From Verrucomicrobiota bacterium (GTDB lineage: Bacteria > Verrucomicrobiota > Verrucomicrobiia > Chthoniobacterales > UBA10450), in contig QHMS01000205.1 of the NCBI GenBank assembly GCA_003217895.1, positions 1 through 36,474 of the forward strand: a stretch of DNA of 36,474 bases. Reading direction: 5' to 3'. This document shows, piece after piece, positions 18,462-26,425 of the stretch. The translations under genes were made by a program, and so were the position numbers. The notes beneath the pieces are model-generated. The model saw only the letters and a program-made list of their open reading frames with translations, searched no databases and was not told where the DNA came from. Positions within the stretch are counted from its first letter, which is position 1. Every line of letters starts with the position of its first letter.

Positions 18462-19544
18462 ATGCGAATTGCTCAGGTGGCGCCGCTTTTTGAAAGCGTA
18501 CCGCCGAAATATTACGGAGGTACGGAACGGGTTGTATCGTACCTCACCGAGGAACTGGTCCACCAAGGTCACGAGGTGACGCTTTTCGCGAGCGGAGACT
18601 CGGTGACCAAGGCGCGGCTGGTGGCGGGATGCCAGCGCTCGTTGCGTTTGGACAACCAGTGCATCGACAAACTGGCCCACCAGACGGTGATGCTCGAACG
18701 CGTGTTCCAGCGTGCAGCAGAGTTCGACATTGTTCATTTCCACGTTGACTATCTGCATTTTCCGCTGAGCCGGCGTCAGCCGATCACGCATGTGACTACG
18801 TTGCATGGCCGGTTGGATATTCCTGATCTGGTTCCGTTGTACCAGGAATTTCGAGACATGCCGGTCATCTCGATCTCGAACGCCCAGCGGGGGCCTTTGC
18901 CGTGGGCAAAATGGCAGGCGACGGTTTCCCATGGGCTGCCGGCTGACCTCTACCAGTTCCGTCCAGAGCCAGGAAGTTATCTTGCTTTTGTGGGACGAAT
19001 TTCCCCAGAAAAACGAGTGGACCGAGCGATCGAAATAGCCAAACGCGTCCAGATTCCGCTTAAGATTGCGGCCAAGGTGGATCCAGTGGACAAGCGCTAT
19101 TTCAAGAGCATGATCAAGCCACTGCTGTGCGAATCATTGGTTGAGTTTATCGGCGAGATCGGCGAAGGCGAGAAGGACGAATTCCTGGGAAATGCTCGTG
19201 CTCTGCTTTTGCCGATCGACTGGCCGGAGCCGTTCGGGCTTGTGATGATTGAAGCAATGGCCTGTGGCACGCCAGTGATTGCGTATCGTGATGGCGCGGT
19301 GCCGGAGGTGATCGAAGAGGGCCACACGGGTTTTATCGTCGAGGGACTGGAAGACGCGGTGGAAGCGGTTCGGCGCATACCGGAATTGAGCCGAAAACGG
19401 TGTCGCGAAGTTTTTGAAGAGCGTTTCACGGCGACGCGGATGGCCCACGATTACATAAAAGTATATGAGTGCCTGATCGGTGGAAAGTCCGCTACGGCGG
19501 ATTCGTCCTGTGGCGAACAAGACAAAGTATCGGAGGCTGCATAA
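18462..19544 (+). CDS. Glycosyltransferase family 4
   Basis: About 360 residues from ATG 18462 (MRIAQVAPLFESVPPKYYGG). AAGGAGG at 18443-18449 lies 12 bases before it; the ATG at 18450 touches the ribosome-binding site and is less likely. The N-terminal Rossmann domain shows GGTERVVSYLTEELV and FDIVHFHVDYLHF. The C-terminal domain has AFVGRISPEKRVDRAIEIAK and the GT4 donor-binding motif PEPFGLVMIEAMACGTPV with both glutamates. The enzyme would transfer a nucleotide-activated sugar with retention. Its stop overlaps the start of a glycogen debranching enzyme by one base, so the two are translationally coupled and a role in alpha-glucan or trehalose metabolism is a reasonable inference. Confidence 0.88.
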   Translation: MRIAQVAPLFESVPPKYYGGTERVVSYLTEELVHQGHEVTLFASGDSVTKARLVAGCQRSLRLDNQCIDKLAHQTVMLERVFQRAAEFDIVHFHVDYLHFPLSRRQPITHVTTLHGRLDIPDLVPLYQEFRDMPVISISNAQRGPLPWAKWQATVSHGLPADLYQFRPEPGSYLAFVGRISPEKRVDRAIEIAKRVQIPLKIAAKVDPVDKRYFKSMIKPLLCESLVEFIGEIGEGEKDEFLGNARALLLPIDWPEPFGLVMIEAMACGTPVIAYRDGAVPEVIEEGHTGFIVEGLEDAVEAVRRIPELSRKRCREVFEERFTATRMAHDYIKVYECLIGGKSATADSSCGEQDKVSEAA

Positions 19545-21724
19545 TGGCCAGGGGAGAAGTCATTCGCATTCGGGACGAGTTCTACATCCGTTCGTCGTCC
19601 CCCCGTGTGGACGTTCGCAGGCGCGTGTTGAAGCAGGGGGACACCTTCGCTGTGTTCGACCGGTTTGGCGACATCGAGACGCTTGGCACCGGCGAACTCG
19701 GGCTGTATTACCAGGACACGCGGTTCTTGTCGCGGTTGACGTTAAAGCTGGGAAAAGATCGGCCTCTGCTACTCAGCTCCACAGTGCGAGAGGACAACGC
19801 CGTTATGGCTGTGGACGCCACTAACCCCGACGTTTGGCGCGACAGCGAGATCGTAGTTCCGCGGGGAACAGTGCACTTCTTTCGCTCGAAAATTCTTTGG
19901 CAGAGAACATGTCACGAACGCCTTCGAGTCCATAACTACGGACGCGCAGCGGTCGATATTTCTTTCGCAATCGAATTCGATGCTGATTTTGCCGACATTT
20001 TCGAACTGCGCGGAATGAATCGAGAACGTCGCGGCCGACGCTTGGAGACGCAGGTTACGAAGGACGGACTCCTGCTCGGGTACGAAGGATTGGACAATCG
20101 CCTTCGCAGGACACGAATTGTTTTCGATCCGCCGCCTACCCGGCTGAACCATTCCGTCGCCGCGTTTCTAATCCATCTGGAACCTGGTAAAGAAGCCACC
20201 TACCGGTGCGCGATTGCATGCGAAGTGGATGGCGATTCACGAAACAAGGTCACGCCTTGCTACGAAAGTGCCGTTGAGGAGGCGGCGAGCGCGCTCGAAC
20301 GCGTGCGCGAGCGAGAGCCCCAGATTTTTACCGGAAACGAACAGTTCAACGATTGGCTAAACCGTTCGCTCGCCGATCTCCACATGATGCGGACCGAAAC
20401 GTCCTATGGGCCGTATCCTTACGCGGGTGTTCCGTGGTTTAGCACGGTGTTCGGAAGGGACGGAATTATCACCGCGCTCCAGTGTCTGTGGTTTGACCCA
20501 TCTGTAGCCCGTGGTGTCCTGGCGTATCTGGCAGCCAACCAAGCCGACACTGATAACGCTGAGCAAGATGCCCAGCCGGGCAAGATATTGCACGAGTTCC
20601 GCGAGGACGAAATGGCTACTCTGGGCGAGATCCCATTTAGGCGCTACTACGGCAGCATCGATGCGACGCCGCTTTTTGTCATGCTCGCCGGGGCGTACTA
20701 CAAACGCTCGGGCGACCGCGCGTTCATCGAATCAATTTGGCCGCACGTGGAGCGGGCGCTTGAGTGGATCGATCGTTACGGAGACTCGGATGGCGACGGC
20801 TTCGTGGAATATTCGCGCAAGTCTAAACACGGTCTCGCTAATCAGGGATGGAAAGATTCTCACGACGCGATTTTCCATAAGGACGGCACCGCAGCCGAAG
20901 GCAGCATCGCCTTATGTGAAGTGCAAAGTTACGTGTATGCGGCAAAGGGCGCGGCGAGCGAGCTTGCAAAAATTCTCGGCGATGCTGTACGATCACGAGA
21001 GTTGTCAAAGCAGGCACAGGCGCTCGGTAGCCGGTTCGAGAAAGCCTTTTGGTGCGAAGATCTTTCGACGTACGCCATTGCGCTCGATGGTAGCAAGCAG
21101 CCCTGCCGAGTGCGAACGTCGAACGCAGGGCATTGTCTTTTCGCCGGTCTCGCCAGACCGGAACAGGCGCGCCTCGTCGCGACGACTCTCACAGACGAAA
21201 TCTCGTTCTCCGGATGGGGGATCCGCACGGTGGCTACAAGTGAGGCACGCTACAATCCCATGTCCTATCACAATGGATCGGTCTGGCCGCACGATAACGC
21301 TTTGATTGCGGCGGGATTCGCGCGATATGGATTAAAAGAGTCCGCGGCGATGGTCCTCGCAGGTTTGCTCGACGCCAGTCTTTTCTTCGATCTGCATCGT
21401 CTCCCGGAACTATTTTGTGGCTTTCCCAGGCGTTCTGGTGAATCTCCAACGCTCTATCCTGTAGCGTGCGCACCGCAGGCTTGGGCGTCGGGTGCAATCT
21501 TTCTTTTGCTCGAAGCTTGCCTCGGCTTAAGCGTGTCGGCGCCCGAACAGACGGTGGTATTTTCCAAGCCGGTTTTGCCGGCATTCCTTCCCAAGGTGAG
21601 CATTCGCGATCTGAAAGTAGGAGATGCTCGAGTCGATCTTCTGCTCACCAGACACGATGAAGGCGACGTCGGAGTGAACGTGCTCCGTCGCGATGGAACA
21701 CTCGAGGTTTTGATCTTGAAGTAA
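19544..21724 (+). CDS. Amylo-alpha-1,6-glucosidase (glycogen debranching enzyme)
   Basis: A 726-residue protein from ATG 19544, sharing one base with the preceding stop and preceded by GGAGG at 19532-19536; in-frame codons upstream to 19469 lie inside the glycosyltransferase gene. The N-terminal domain (VFDRFGDIETLGTGELGLYY, DTRFLSRLTLKL) is the beta-sandwich found in GDE_N-type proteins. The C-terminal (alpha/alpha)6 barrel includes YAGVPWFSTVFGRDGIITAL, DGDGFVEYSRKSKHGLANQG and YNPMSYHNGSVWPHDNALIA, with the acidic residues expected of GDE_C glycosidases. It would hydrolyse 1,6 branch points in glycogen or limit dextrins in the cytoplasm. No signal peptide is present. Confidence 0.9.
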   Translation: MARGEVIRIRDEFYIRSSSPRVDVRRRVLKQGDTFAVFDRFGDIETLGTGELGLYYQDTRFLSRLTLKLGKDRPLLLSSTVREDNAVMAVDATNPDVWRDSEIVVPRGTVHFFRSKILWQRTCHERLRVHNYGRAAVDISFAIEFDADFADIFELRGMNRERRGRRLETQVTKDGLLLGYEGLDNRLRRTRIVFDPPPTRLNHSVAAFLIHLEPGKEATYRCAIACEVDGDSRNKVTPCYESAVEEAASALERVREREPQIFTGNEQFNDWLNRSLADLHMMRTETSYGPYPYAGVPWFSTVFGRDGIITALQCLWFDPSVARGVLAYLAANQADTDNAEQDAQPGKILHEFREDEMATLGEIPFRRYYGSIDATPLFVMLAGAYYKRSGDRAFIESIWPHVERALEWIDRYGDSDGDGFVEYSRKSKHGLANQGWKDSHDAIFHKDGTAAEGSIALCEVQSYVYAAKGAASELAKILGDAVRSRELSKQAQALGSRFEKAFWCEDLSTYAIALDGSKQPCRVRTSNAGHCLFAGLARPEQARLVATTLTDEISFSGWGIRTVATSEARYNPMSYHNGSVWPHDNALIAAGFARYGLKESAAMVLAGLLDASLFFDLHRLPELFCGFPRRSGESPTLYPVACAPQAWASGAIFLLLEACLGLSVSAPEQTVVFSKPVLPAFLPKVSIRDLKVGDARVDLLLTRHDEGDVGVNVLRRDGTLEVLILK

Positions 21725-21796
21725 GAATCTCTACAGATGAACGGAGCTTAGACGATTGCGCTTATCCGCGTAGTGGCCGACAAATATCGGGAAATG

Positions 21797-22129
21797 ATGA
21801 AAGCAAAAGTGATTGTGATGCCAAAGGCGGCAGTGCTCGATCCGCAAGGCAACGCAGTCCGTGATGCGATGCGGCACCTGGGAATGCCAGAGGTGCGCAG
21901 CGTGAGGATCGGCAAGTACATGGAGATCGATATTAAGGGACAAGACGGGGAGCTCGAATCCCGGTTGCATCGTCTTTGCCGCGATTTGCTGTCGAATCCA
22001 GTGATTGAAGATTACGAGCTGCGGCGATCCGAAGGCGAAGCTCGGACGTCAGGAGCCAGAAGTCGGAAAGTGTCGAACGCCCAATTACAGAAGAGTAAGA
22101 CGAAGCGTAAGAGCAAGAAGGGTTCGTGA
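21797..22129 (+). CDS. purS: Phosphoribosylformylglycinamidine synthase subunit PurS with a basic tail
   Basis: The core MKAKVIVMPKAAVLDPQGNA, VRSVRIGKYMEI and LSNPVIEDYEL is a typical PurS, the small subunit that brings PurQ and PurL together in purine synthesis. The family is about 80 residues long; this one has 110. The extra 28 or so are low-complexity and basic (KSKTKRKSKKGS at the end). I start at ATG 21797; ATG 21794 and GTG 21773 are also in frame. The stop overlaps the next gene by one base. The tail could be a late extension into formerly non-coding DNA. Confidence 0.88.
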   Translation: MKAKVIVMPKAAVLDPQGNAVRDAMRHLGMPEVRSVRIGKYMEIDIKGQDGELESRLHRLCRDLLSNPVIEDYELRRSEGEARTSGARSRKVSNAQLQKSKTKRKSKKGS

Positions 22130-22311
22130 TGAAAGCGCTGCGATATTTTTTCTGCGTGGTGCTGCCGCCGCTGGCGGTGCTTATGACCGGTCGCATTGGC
22201 AGCTTCTTTCTCAGCCTCATTTTAACTTTGCTCGGCTGGATTCCAGGAATCATCCACGCCTGCCTGGTGGTGAATGATTATCACGCCGAGCAGCGCGCTG
22301 CGGCACGTTAG
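22129..22311 (+). CDS. YqaE/Pmp3 family small membrane protein
   Basis: A 60-residue protein with two hydrophobic segments and the Pmp3/YqaE pattern: ALRYFFCVVLPPLAVLM, then LILTLLGWIPGIIHACLVV and the short NDYHAEQ tail. Eukaryotic relatives affect membrane potential and salt tolerance; the bacterial role is poorly known. Its ATG shares a base with the purS stop and its own stop directly abuts the purQ ATG, so it is embedded in the purine operon and likely translated by coupling. Confidence 0.85.
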   Translation: MKALRYFFCVVLPPLAVLMTGRIGSFFLSLILTLLGWIPGIIHACLVVNDYHAEQRAAAR

Positions 22312-23052
22312 ATGGACATGAATTTCGCCGTCATCCGGTTCCCCGGCTCAAACTGCGATCAGGATTGTGTCGCTGGTATTAACGGCTTGGATGGATTACG
22401 TGCCGAGTACGTCTGGCACAAGGAAACCTCGCTCGATGATTTTGACGCGATCGTGCTGCCCGGCGGATTTGCCTACGGGGATTACCTTCGTTGTGGAGCT
22501 ATCGCTCGTTTCTCGCCGGTCATGAAAGCGGTCGTCAGCGCGGCGCACTCTGGCAAACTCCTGCTGGGCACGTGCAACGGGTTTCAAATCCTGTGTGAGG
22601 CTGGCCTCTTGCCGGGCGCGTTGGTGCGGAATCGTTCGCTGCGTTTCGTGTGTGACATGGTCACGACTCGTGTGGAAATGGATGACTCGCCGTTCACTCA
22701 CGGCTGCCCGAAAGGGACACTGCTGCGCCTCCCTGTAGCTCACGGCGAAGGTTGTTTTTTCGCTGATGCGGAAACTTTGAGTGAGTTGAACGCCAATAAG
22801 CAGGTGATCTTGCGCTACACGGACGGAAAAGGGCGGATCGTTTCAGACGCAAATCCGAATGGGTCAATTGAGAACATTGCTGGCATTTGCAATCGCGAAC
22901 GGAATGTTTTTGGCTTGATGCCTCATCCTGATCGCGCCTCCGATGCGCGGCTCGGCAGCGCAGATGGCGCGAAAATTTTCCGGTCAATGGTTCAAACGAT
23001 TCGCACCAATCGTTCGACGGGCGCGTCCGAGCGCGTGGCACACGTCGCGTGA
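22312..23052 (+). CDS. purQ: Phosphoribosylformylglycinamidine synthase subunit PurQ
   Basis: A 246-residue class I glutamine amidotransferase subunit. It supplies ammonia from glutamine to PurL in the fourth step of purine synthesis. FAVIRFPGSNCDQD opens the protein, IVLPGGFAYGDYLRCGAIA follows, and the nucleophile cysteine sits in LLGTCNGFQILCEAGLLPGA. The triad histidine is in LMPHPDRASD; the residue two after it, usually glutamate, is aspartate here. The start ATG 22312 abuts the preceding stop; ATG 22318 is also possible. purL is not in the window. Confidence 0.95.
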   Translation: MDMNFAVIRFPGSNCDQDCVAGINGLDGLRAEYVWHKETSLDDFDAIVLPGGFAYGDYLRCGAIARFSPVMKAVVSAAHSGKLLLGTCNGFQILCEAGLLPGALVRNRSLRFVCDMVTTRVEMDDSPFTHGCPKGTLLRLPVAHGEGCFFADAETLSELNANKQVILRYTDGKGRIVSDANPNGSIENIAGICNRERNVFGLMPHPDRASDARLGSADGAKIFRSMVQTIRTNRSTGASERVAHVA

Positions 23053-23060
23053 GTCTCTCC

Positions 23061-23261
23061 ATGTATTGCCGGAAACAATTTGCGTTGCTCGGCGTCGCAT
23101 TGATGTCCGCTCCGGGAATGAATGACAACATTGCTACGGCGACCAATGCCGACATTTTAATTAAAATTCTAAACGTGTCGTTGCTTTCTAAACTAGGAGA
23201 AAACCTGAAGGAACTCCCGGTTGACTGGCGACGCATGGTCGATTCGACTAGGGAACATTAA
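23061..23261 (+). CDS. Possible small hypothetical protein
   Basis: A 66-codon frame just after purQ, opening MYCRKQFALLGVALMSAPG, which resembles a short signal or membrane-targeting segment, followed by a polar part (LLSKLGENLKELPVDWRRMV). I recognise no family and see no ribosome-binding site. It may be chance. Apart from this, the 310-bp gap 23053-23362 shows only a weak 7-bp inverted repeat (23279-23285 with 23299-23305). Confidence 0.25.
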   Translation: MYCRKQFALLGVALMSAPGMNDNIATATNADILIKILNVSLLSKLGENLKELPVDWRRMVDSTREH

Positions 23262-23362
23262 CGTTTTCAGTTGATACAGGATTGTAACGAAAACGAACAC
23301 AATCCGCCCAGCATCGCAAAGCTCGCCTGGCCAGCATTCAATCATACCGACGTCAGTTTCTG

Positions 23363-23746
23363 ATGGTGACACGTGCAACGGTGACGTCATCCAAGACGGT
23401 CGATTTCAGTTTTCGCGGCCCGCTCGGTTTCGAGGCGCATACGGTGCTTCTATCGGTCGATGGCGACTCGCCGGATCAGTATGCGTTCGAATCCGTGGGC
23501 GGGAATATTGAGCTGATGGGCATCGTTGATTTCGCTGAGATTCGCCCAAACTGCACAGAGGTCACCCTGGCGGTTCACTACGACATCAAGAACAAACTGT
23601 TTGCCTGGCTCGACCGGCGTTTGCATTTTGTGGACAGCTTTCTGACTGCGGAACTGCGCAGCATCCGCGCGCACTTCGAGGGCATCGCTGCCAGTTATCT
23701 GGATCACGCGCGGGTCATGCCCGTTCTCCAAACGGCGACAGCCTGA
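23363..23746 (+). CDS. SRPBCC-like (START-domain fold) protein, tentative
   Basis: A 127-residue protein without signal peptide or membrane segment. The alternating hydrophobic beta-strand pattern (GNIELMGIVDFAEIRPNCTE, VTLAVHYDI) followed by a long C-terminal helix (LHFVDSFLTAELRSIRAHFE) is what polyketide cyclase/SRPBCC proteins look like. These bind hydrophobic ligands or lipids in a deep cleft; ligand unknown. It is followed by a strong terminator and is convergent with tyrS. The family call rests on overall pattern, not on a diagnostic motif. Confidence 0.6.
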   Translation: MVTRATVTSSKTVDFSFRGPLGFEAHTVLLSVDGDSPDQYAFESVGGNIELMGIVDFAEIRPNCTEVTLAVHYDIKNKLFAWLDRRLHFVDSFLTAELRSIRAHFEGIAASYLDHARVMPVLQTATA

Positions 23747-23761
23747 GGAGGCGGAAGATCC

Positions 23762-23801
23762 AAGAGCCACGTAAGTTCGGGGGGGCTTGCGTGGCTCTTT
23801 T
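23762..23801 (+). terminator. Strong intrinsic terminator between convergent genes
   Basis: A 14-pair stem (23762-23775 with 23786-23799, one G-U pair) encloses a 10-base loop ending in a G run, and the plus strand continues TTTTGCTG. It ends the SRPBCC-like gene and, as a stem, may also stop transcripts from tyrS on the other strand, although the minus-strand U tract is poor. Confidence 0.85.
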
Positions 23802-23816
23802 GCTGTACGCAGACGC

Positions 23817-24992
23817 TTATGCAACACGCACCGCGTGCCTTTTGTCGATACGAAGAATCTGACCCGATTTGAGTTTGATCACTGCTTTGGGGTCGCGAAT
23901 CTTCTGTCCGTCCAGTTCGACGCTTCCCTGTTTGATCAATCGTGAGACTTCGCTTCGCGATTTTTCGAGGTCAAACGCTTCGCGGTAGGCGTTCCAGACC
24001 AGTGTCACAAGGTCATGTTGCTTGAGACCGCTTACTGAAAACGCAGGCAGATTGGCGTGTTCCAGGTCGCGGTTGCTGAAGCGGGTATTCCATTCATCGA
24101 GGGTCTTTTGGGCGACCGCAGCCGAGTGGTACGTTTGAACGATTTCGAAGGCGAACTGCTTTTTCGCGTTGAGCGGGCGCATGCCAGCCGGCGCAGCGCG
24201 CCCGAGTAGCAATTCATAATAACGCGCCATCAACTCATCCGAGATGCTCATCAATTTCCCAAACATGTCTGAGGCAGACTCGTTGACCGCCACAAAATTC
24301 CCGAAGCTCTTGCTCATTTTTTTGGAGCCATCCAATCCTTCGAGGATCGGGACGAGGAAAACGACCTGTTGCGGCAAGCCCTCTTCTCTTTGAAAATCGC
24401 GCCCGATTAAGATGTTGAATAGCTGATCCGTTCCCCCGAGTTCGACATCCGCTTTTACCATCACCGAATCCCAGCCCTGCATAATTGGGTACTGAATTTC
24501 GTGTGCGCGAATCGATTGCTGCTTATCGATCCGTGCCTTGAAATCTTCGCGCTGCAGCAATTGCTGCAACGTTACGCGGCTGTTCAGCCGAATGACATCT
24601 TCGAATGACATGGCTCGGAACCAATCGCCGTTGCACACTGTCTCGGTGCGTGCGGGATCAAGGATTTTGAATGCCTGCTCGCGATAGGTTGCCGCATTTG
24701 CGATCACTTCCTGATGCGTCAATTGCGGCCGCGTAACAGAGCGACCGCTCGGATCGCCAATCATTCCCGTGAAATCGCCAATGATGAGAATCGCCTGATG
24801 ACCCAGCTCCTGAAACTGTCGTAGTTTTCGAAGAACAACGGTGTGGCCAAGATGAATATCGGATGTCGTGGGATCGACGCCCAGCTTTACGCGCAACGGT
24901 CGGCCGAGCGCGATTTTGTCGCGCAGCTGATCCTCGCTAATGATCTGCGCGGCGCCTCGTTTTAAGAACGCGAAAGCTTCTTCTGGTTGCAT
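23817..24992 (-). CDS. tyrS: Tyrosyl-tRNA synthetase
   Basis: A 391-residue class I synthetase from ATG 24992; TTG 24998 is an alternative two codons earlier. The HIGH-type motif is HLGH at residues 47-50 in GVDPTTSDIHLGHTVVLRKL. KMSKS is present in GLDGSKKMSKSFGNF. The tyrosine-binding VELGGTDQLFNILIGRD is clear. The C-terminus (SEVSRLIKQGSVELDGQKI) is an S4-like RNA-binding domain that recognises tRNA-Tyr. The length and the HLGH form suit the TyrRS subgroup common outside enteric bacteria. It converges on the SRPBCC-like gene with a shared hairpin between them. Confidence 0.96.
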   Translation of the reverse strand: MQPEEAFAFLKRGAAQIISEDQLRDKIALGRPLRVKLGVDPTTSDIHLGHTVVLRKLRQFQELGHQAILIIGDFTGMIGDPSGRSVTRPQLTHQEVIANAATYREQAFKILDPARTETVCNGDWFRAMSFEDVIRLNSRVTLQQLLQREDFKARIDKQQSIRAHEIQYPIMQGWDSVMVKADVELGGTDQLFNILIGRDFQREEGLPQQVVFLVPILEGLDGSKKMSKSFGNFVAVNESASDMFGKLMSISDELMARYYELLLGRAAPAGMRPLNAKKQFAFEIVQTYHSAAVAQKTLDEWNTRFSNRDLEHANLPAFSVSGLKQHDLVTLVWNAYREAFDLEKSRSEVSRLIKQGSVELDGQKIRDPKAVIKLKSGQILRIDKRHAVRVA

Positions 24993-25025
24993 GCTCAAAG
25001 ACAGAATAGCGATCCAGTGATCGTG

Positions 25026-25544
25026 CTACTTGTTTTTGTTCAGCAACTCGCGCACCTGCTCGATCGTGAGCGGCGCATTTTGCTTGTTGAGCGATTTTTG
25101 ACTTTTGCCTTCGTCCAGGAACGGCCGGTTCTCTGCGTACGCGCGAACGGGAACTTTCTTCCCAGACTGCGAAGCGTCGCGAACGCCGCGAGCGTTCTGG
25201 TTCGCATACGCAGGCTGGGAATTTGCCACGCCTTGGGGTGATGAAGTCTCGAATTTGTTATGTTTGCTGTGGAACGGCTGCGAAAGGAATTGCCCGGTGG
25301 AGAACTCTCCCGTGGCTGAAAACGTTTTGGAATTCGATTTCTTCTGGACGTAGAACGTTCCCACGCTTGCGTGCTTGTTCATCGACGAGGTTCGATCGCC
25401 GATGAATTTTTTGTTTTGCGCCGCGTTTTGCAGTGTCATCTCCGGCTTGAGCAGGCGATCGATGAGCTTGCGTTCTTGGTCCTGAGCGCGCGCGCAGGAG
25501 AGAGCAGCTACACCCAATGCGCAAATAGCGACCGATTTTCGCAC
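25026..25544 (-). CDS. Secreted hypothetical protein
   Basis: From GTG 25544 it gives 172 residues opening with a signal peptide (RKSVAICALGVAALSCARA, likely cut before QDQ). The frame is open to 25640, but the upstream part overlaps a palindromic repeat and would bury the signal. The mature part is polar, rich in Asn, Gln, Ser and Lys, without repeats or cysteines, and ends LTIEQVRELLNKNK. I recognise no family. It lies 33 bp upstream of tyrS on the same strand and could share its promoter. Confidence 0.6.
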   Translation of the reverse strand: MRKSVAICALGVAALSCARAQDQERKLIDRLLKPEMTLQNAAQNKKFIGDRTSSMNKHASVGTFYVQKKSNSKTFSATGEFSTGQFLSQPFHSKHNKFETSSPQGVANSQPAYANQNARGVRDASQSGKKVPVRAYAENRPFLDEGKSQKSLNKQNAPLTIEQVRELLNKNK

Positions 25545-25569
25545 AACGCGAGGCTGCCGGAGTTCAAAC

Positions 25570-25656
25570 AGGTTTGTAAAGCAAATTTCGTAGTTGGCAG
25601 GGTCGGCGCGCGGCGCCAGCCGGCCGCCGCTGCGCAGCATCCCTACCTACAAACCT
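25570..25656. repeat. MITE-like palindromic element between divergent genes
   Basis: Perfect 9-base terminal inverted repeats, AGGTTTGTA at 25570-25578 and TACAAACCT at 25648-25656, bound an 87-bp GC-rich core. Within it GTAG...AGGG on the left mirrors CCCTAC on the right, and GCGCGGCGCCAGCCGGCC is itself palindromic. It sits between the divergent secreted hypothetical and dodecin genes. Confidence 0.5.
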
Positions 25657-25704
25657 CCCAGGCTTTTTATTGTATTCCATTGCGAGCTGCGAAATAATGA
25701 CCCT

Positions 25705-25914
25705 ATGCCCCATCACGTTTACAAAAAAATTGAGATAGTTGGTTCGTCGCAGAACGGATTCGAGGAGGCTGTGCAAAATGCGCTGGCACGCGCCAAAAAG
25801 ACAGTCCGCAGCATGCGATGGTTCGAGGTAACGGAGACCCGAGGATACATCGACGACGGTAAAGTGGCTGAATGGCAGGTAACGCTAAAAATCGGTTTCA
25901 CATTGGAAGAATAA
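25705..25914 (+). CDS. Dodecin family flavin-binding protein
   Basis: A 69-residue protein from ATG 25705, the usual dodecin length. The fold pattern is one helix ([20 protein letters not shown]) packed on three strands, with W39 in [10 protein letters not shown] and Q58 in [12 protein letters not shown] at the positions that sandwich the flavin ring in characterised dodecins. Dodecins form hollow dodecamers that store or buffer flavins or related compounds. Monocistronic, with a palindromic element upstream and a hairpin downstream. Confidence 0.92.
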   Translation: MPHHVYKKIEIVGSSQNGFEEAVQNALARAKKTVRSMRWFEVTETRGYIDDGKVAEWQVTLKIGFTLEE

Positions 25915-25935
25915 GATTGCTTCGATTAAGCCGAA

Positions 25936-25955
25936 GGCGATTGAGGTCAATCGCC
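25936..25955. terminator. Hairpin between convergent dodecin and DUF883-like genes
   Basis: GGCGATTG (25936-25943) pairs with CAATCGCC (25948-25955) around AGGT. It lies in the 46-bp gap between convergent stops. No long U-run follows on either strand, so termination is likely but not certain. Confidence 0.5.
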
Positions 25956-25960
25956 CTTAC

Positions 25961-26242
25961 CTAGTTCTCTTCCTGGCCCGCCTGATACAGCTTGGCAGCG
26001 CCATAAATCAAAATCGCTGGTTTTAACGCGAACACGAGCAGTCTAAAAAGACCGCCCAGAACTTTGCCGAGCGGGAGGCGATTCAGAATGTAGCCAGCCG
26101 CAAACGCGCACAGAAGAGATTCTGCTGGTTTTTTCTGCACATAACTTTCCGTTTCGGTGAGAACCGCCTCGATTTGGTCTTTCACCCATTGCGCTCCACG
26201 TTCCGGGAGTTCGGCCGCTACCTCGGCAGATGACTGTTTCAT
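25961..26242 (-). CDS. DUF883/ElaB-YqjD-like membrane-anchored protein
   Basis: About 93 residues from ATG 26242; a TTG at 26266 would add eight. The N-terminal half is a polar helix (AEVAAELPERGAQWVKDQ, ETESYVQKKPAESLLCAFAA), followed by GYILNRLPLGK and a hydrophobic C-terminal segment (LFRLLVFALKPAILIYG). This arrangement of amphipathic helix, KKPxxSL and a membrane tail resembles ElaB/YqjD proteins, some of which bind ribosomes at the inner membrane in stationary phase. Similarity is partial; a generic membrane protein is the alternative. Confidence 0.6.
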   Translation of the reverse strand: MKQSSAEVAAELPERGAQWVKDQIEAVLTETESYVQKKPAESLLCAFAAGYILNRLPLGKVLGGLFRLLVFALKPAILIYGAAKLYQAGQEEN

Positions 26243-26307
26243 TTCGTTTAATAATTCGCATCGCAATCCTGTATTGCGCGCATGGGACTGTCAACGCAAA
26301 GCAAGTC

Positions 26308-26409
26308 GGAACATAGGCTTTCAGCCTGTGCGCCCATCGGTTTTGGAAACCGCTCGACCAACAAGGGGCAACATACCCGTTGGGCGCACAGAGGGGATAT
26401 CTATGTTCC
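26308..26409. mobile_element. 102-bp MITE-like element with terminal inverted repeats
   Basis: Left end GGAACATAG followed ten bases later by TGTGCGCCCA; the right end, read on the other strand, has the same GGAACATAG, ten different bases, and TGTGCGCCCA. The ends thus form a 29-base split inverted repeat with 19 identical positions in two blocks. Flanks carry a 20-base imperfect direct repeat (26288-26307 and 26423-26442, 17 of 20 identical), the right copy being the 3' end of the neighbouring methyltransferase gene. There is no transposase inside; any mobility would be in trans. Confidence 0.6.
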
Positions 26410-26425
26410 TTTAGCGCAGCGTCTG

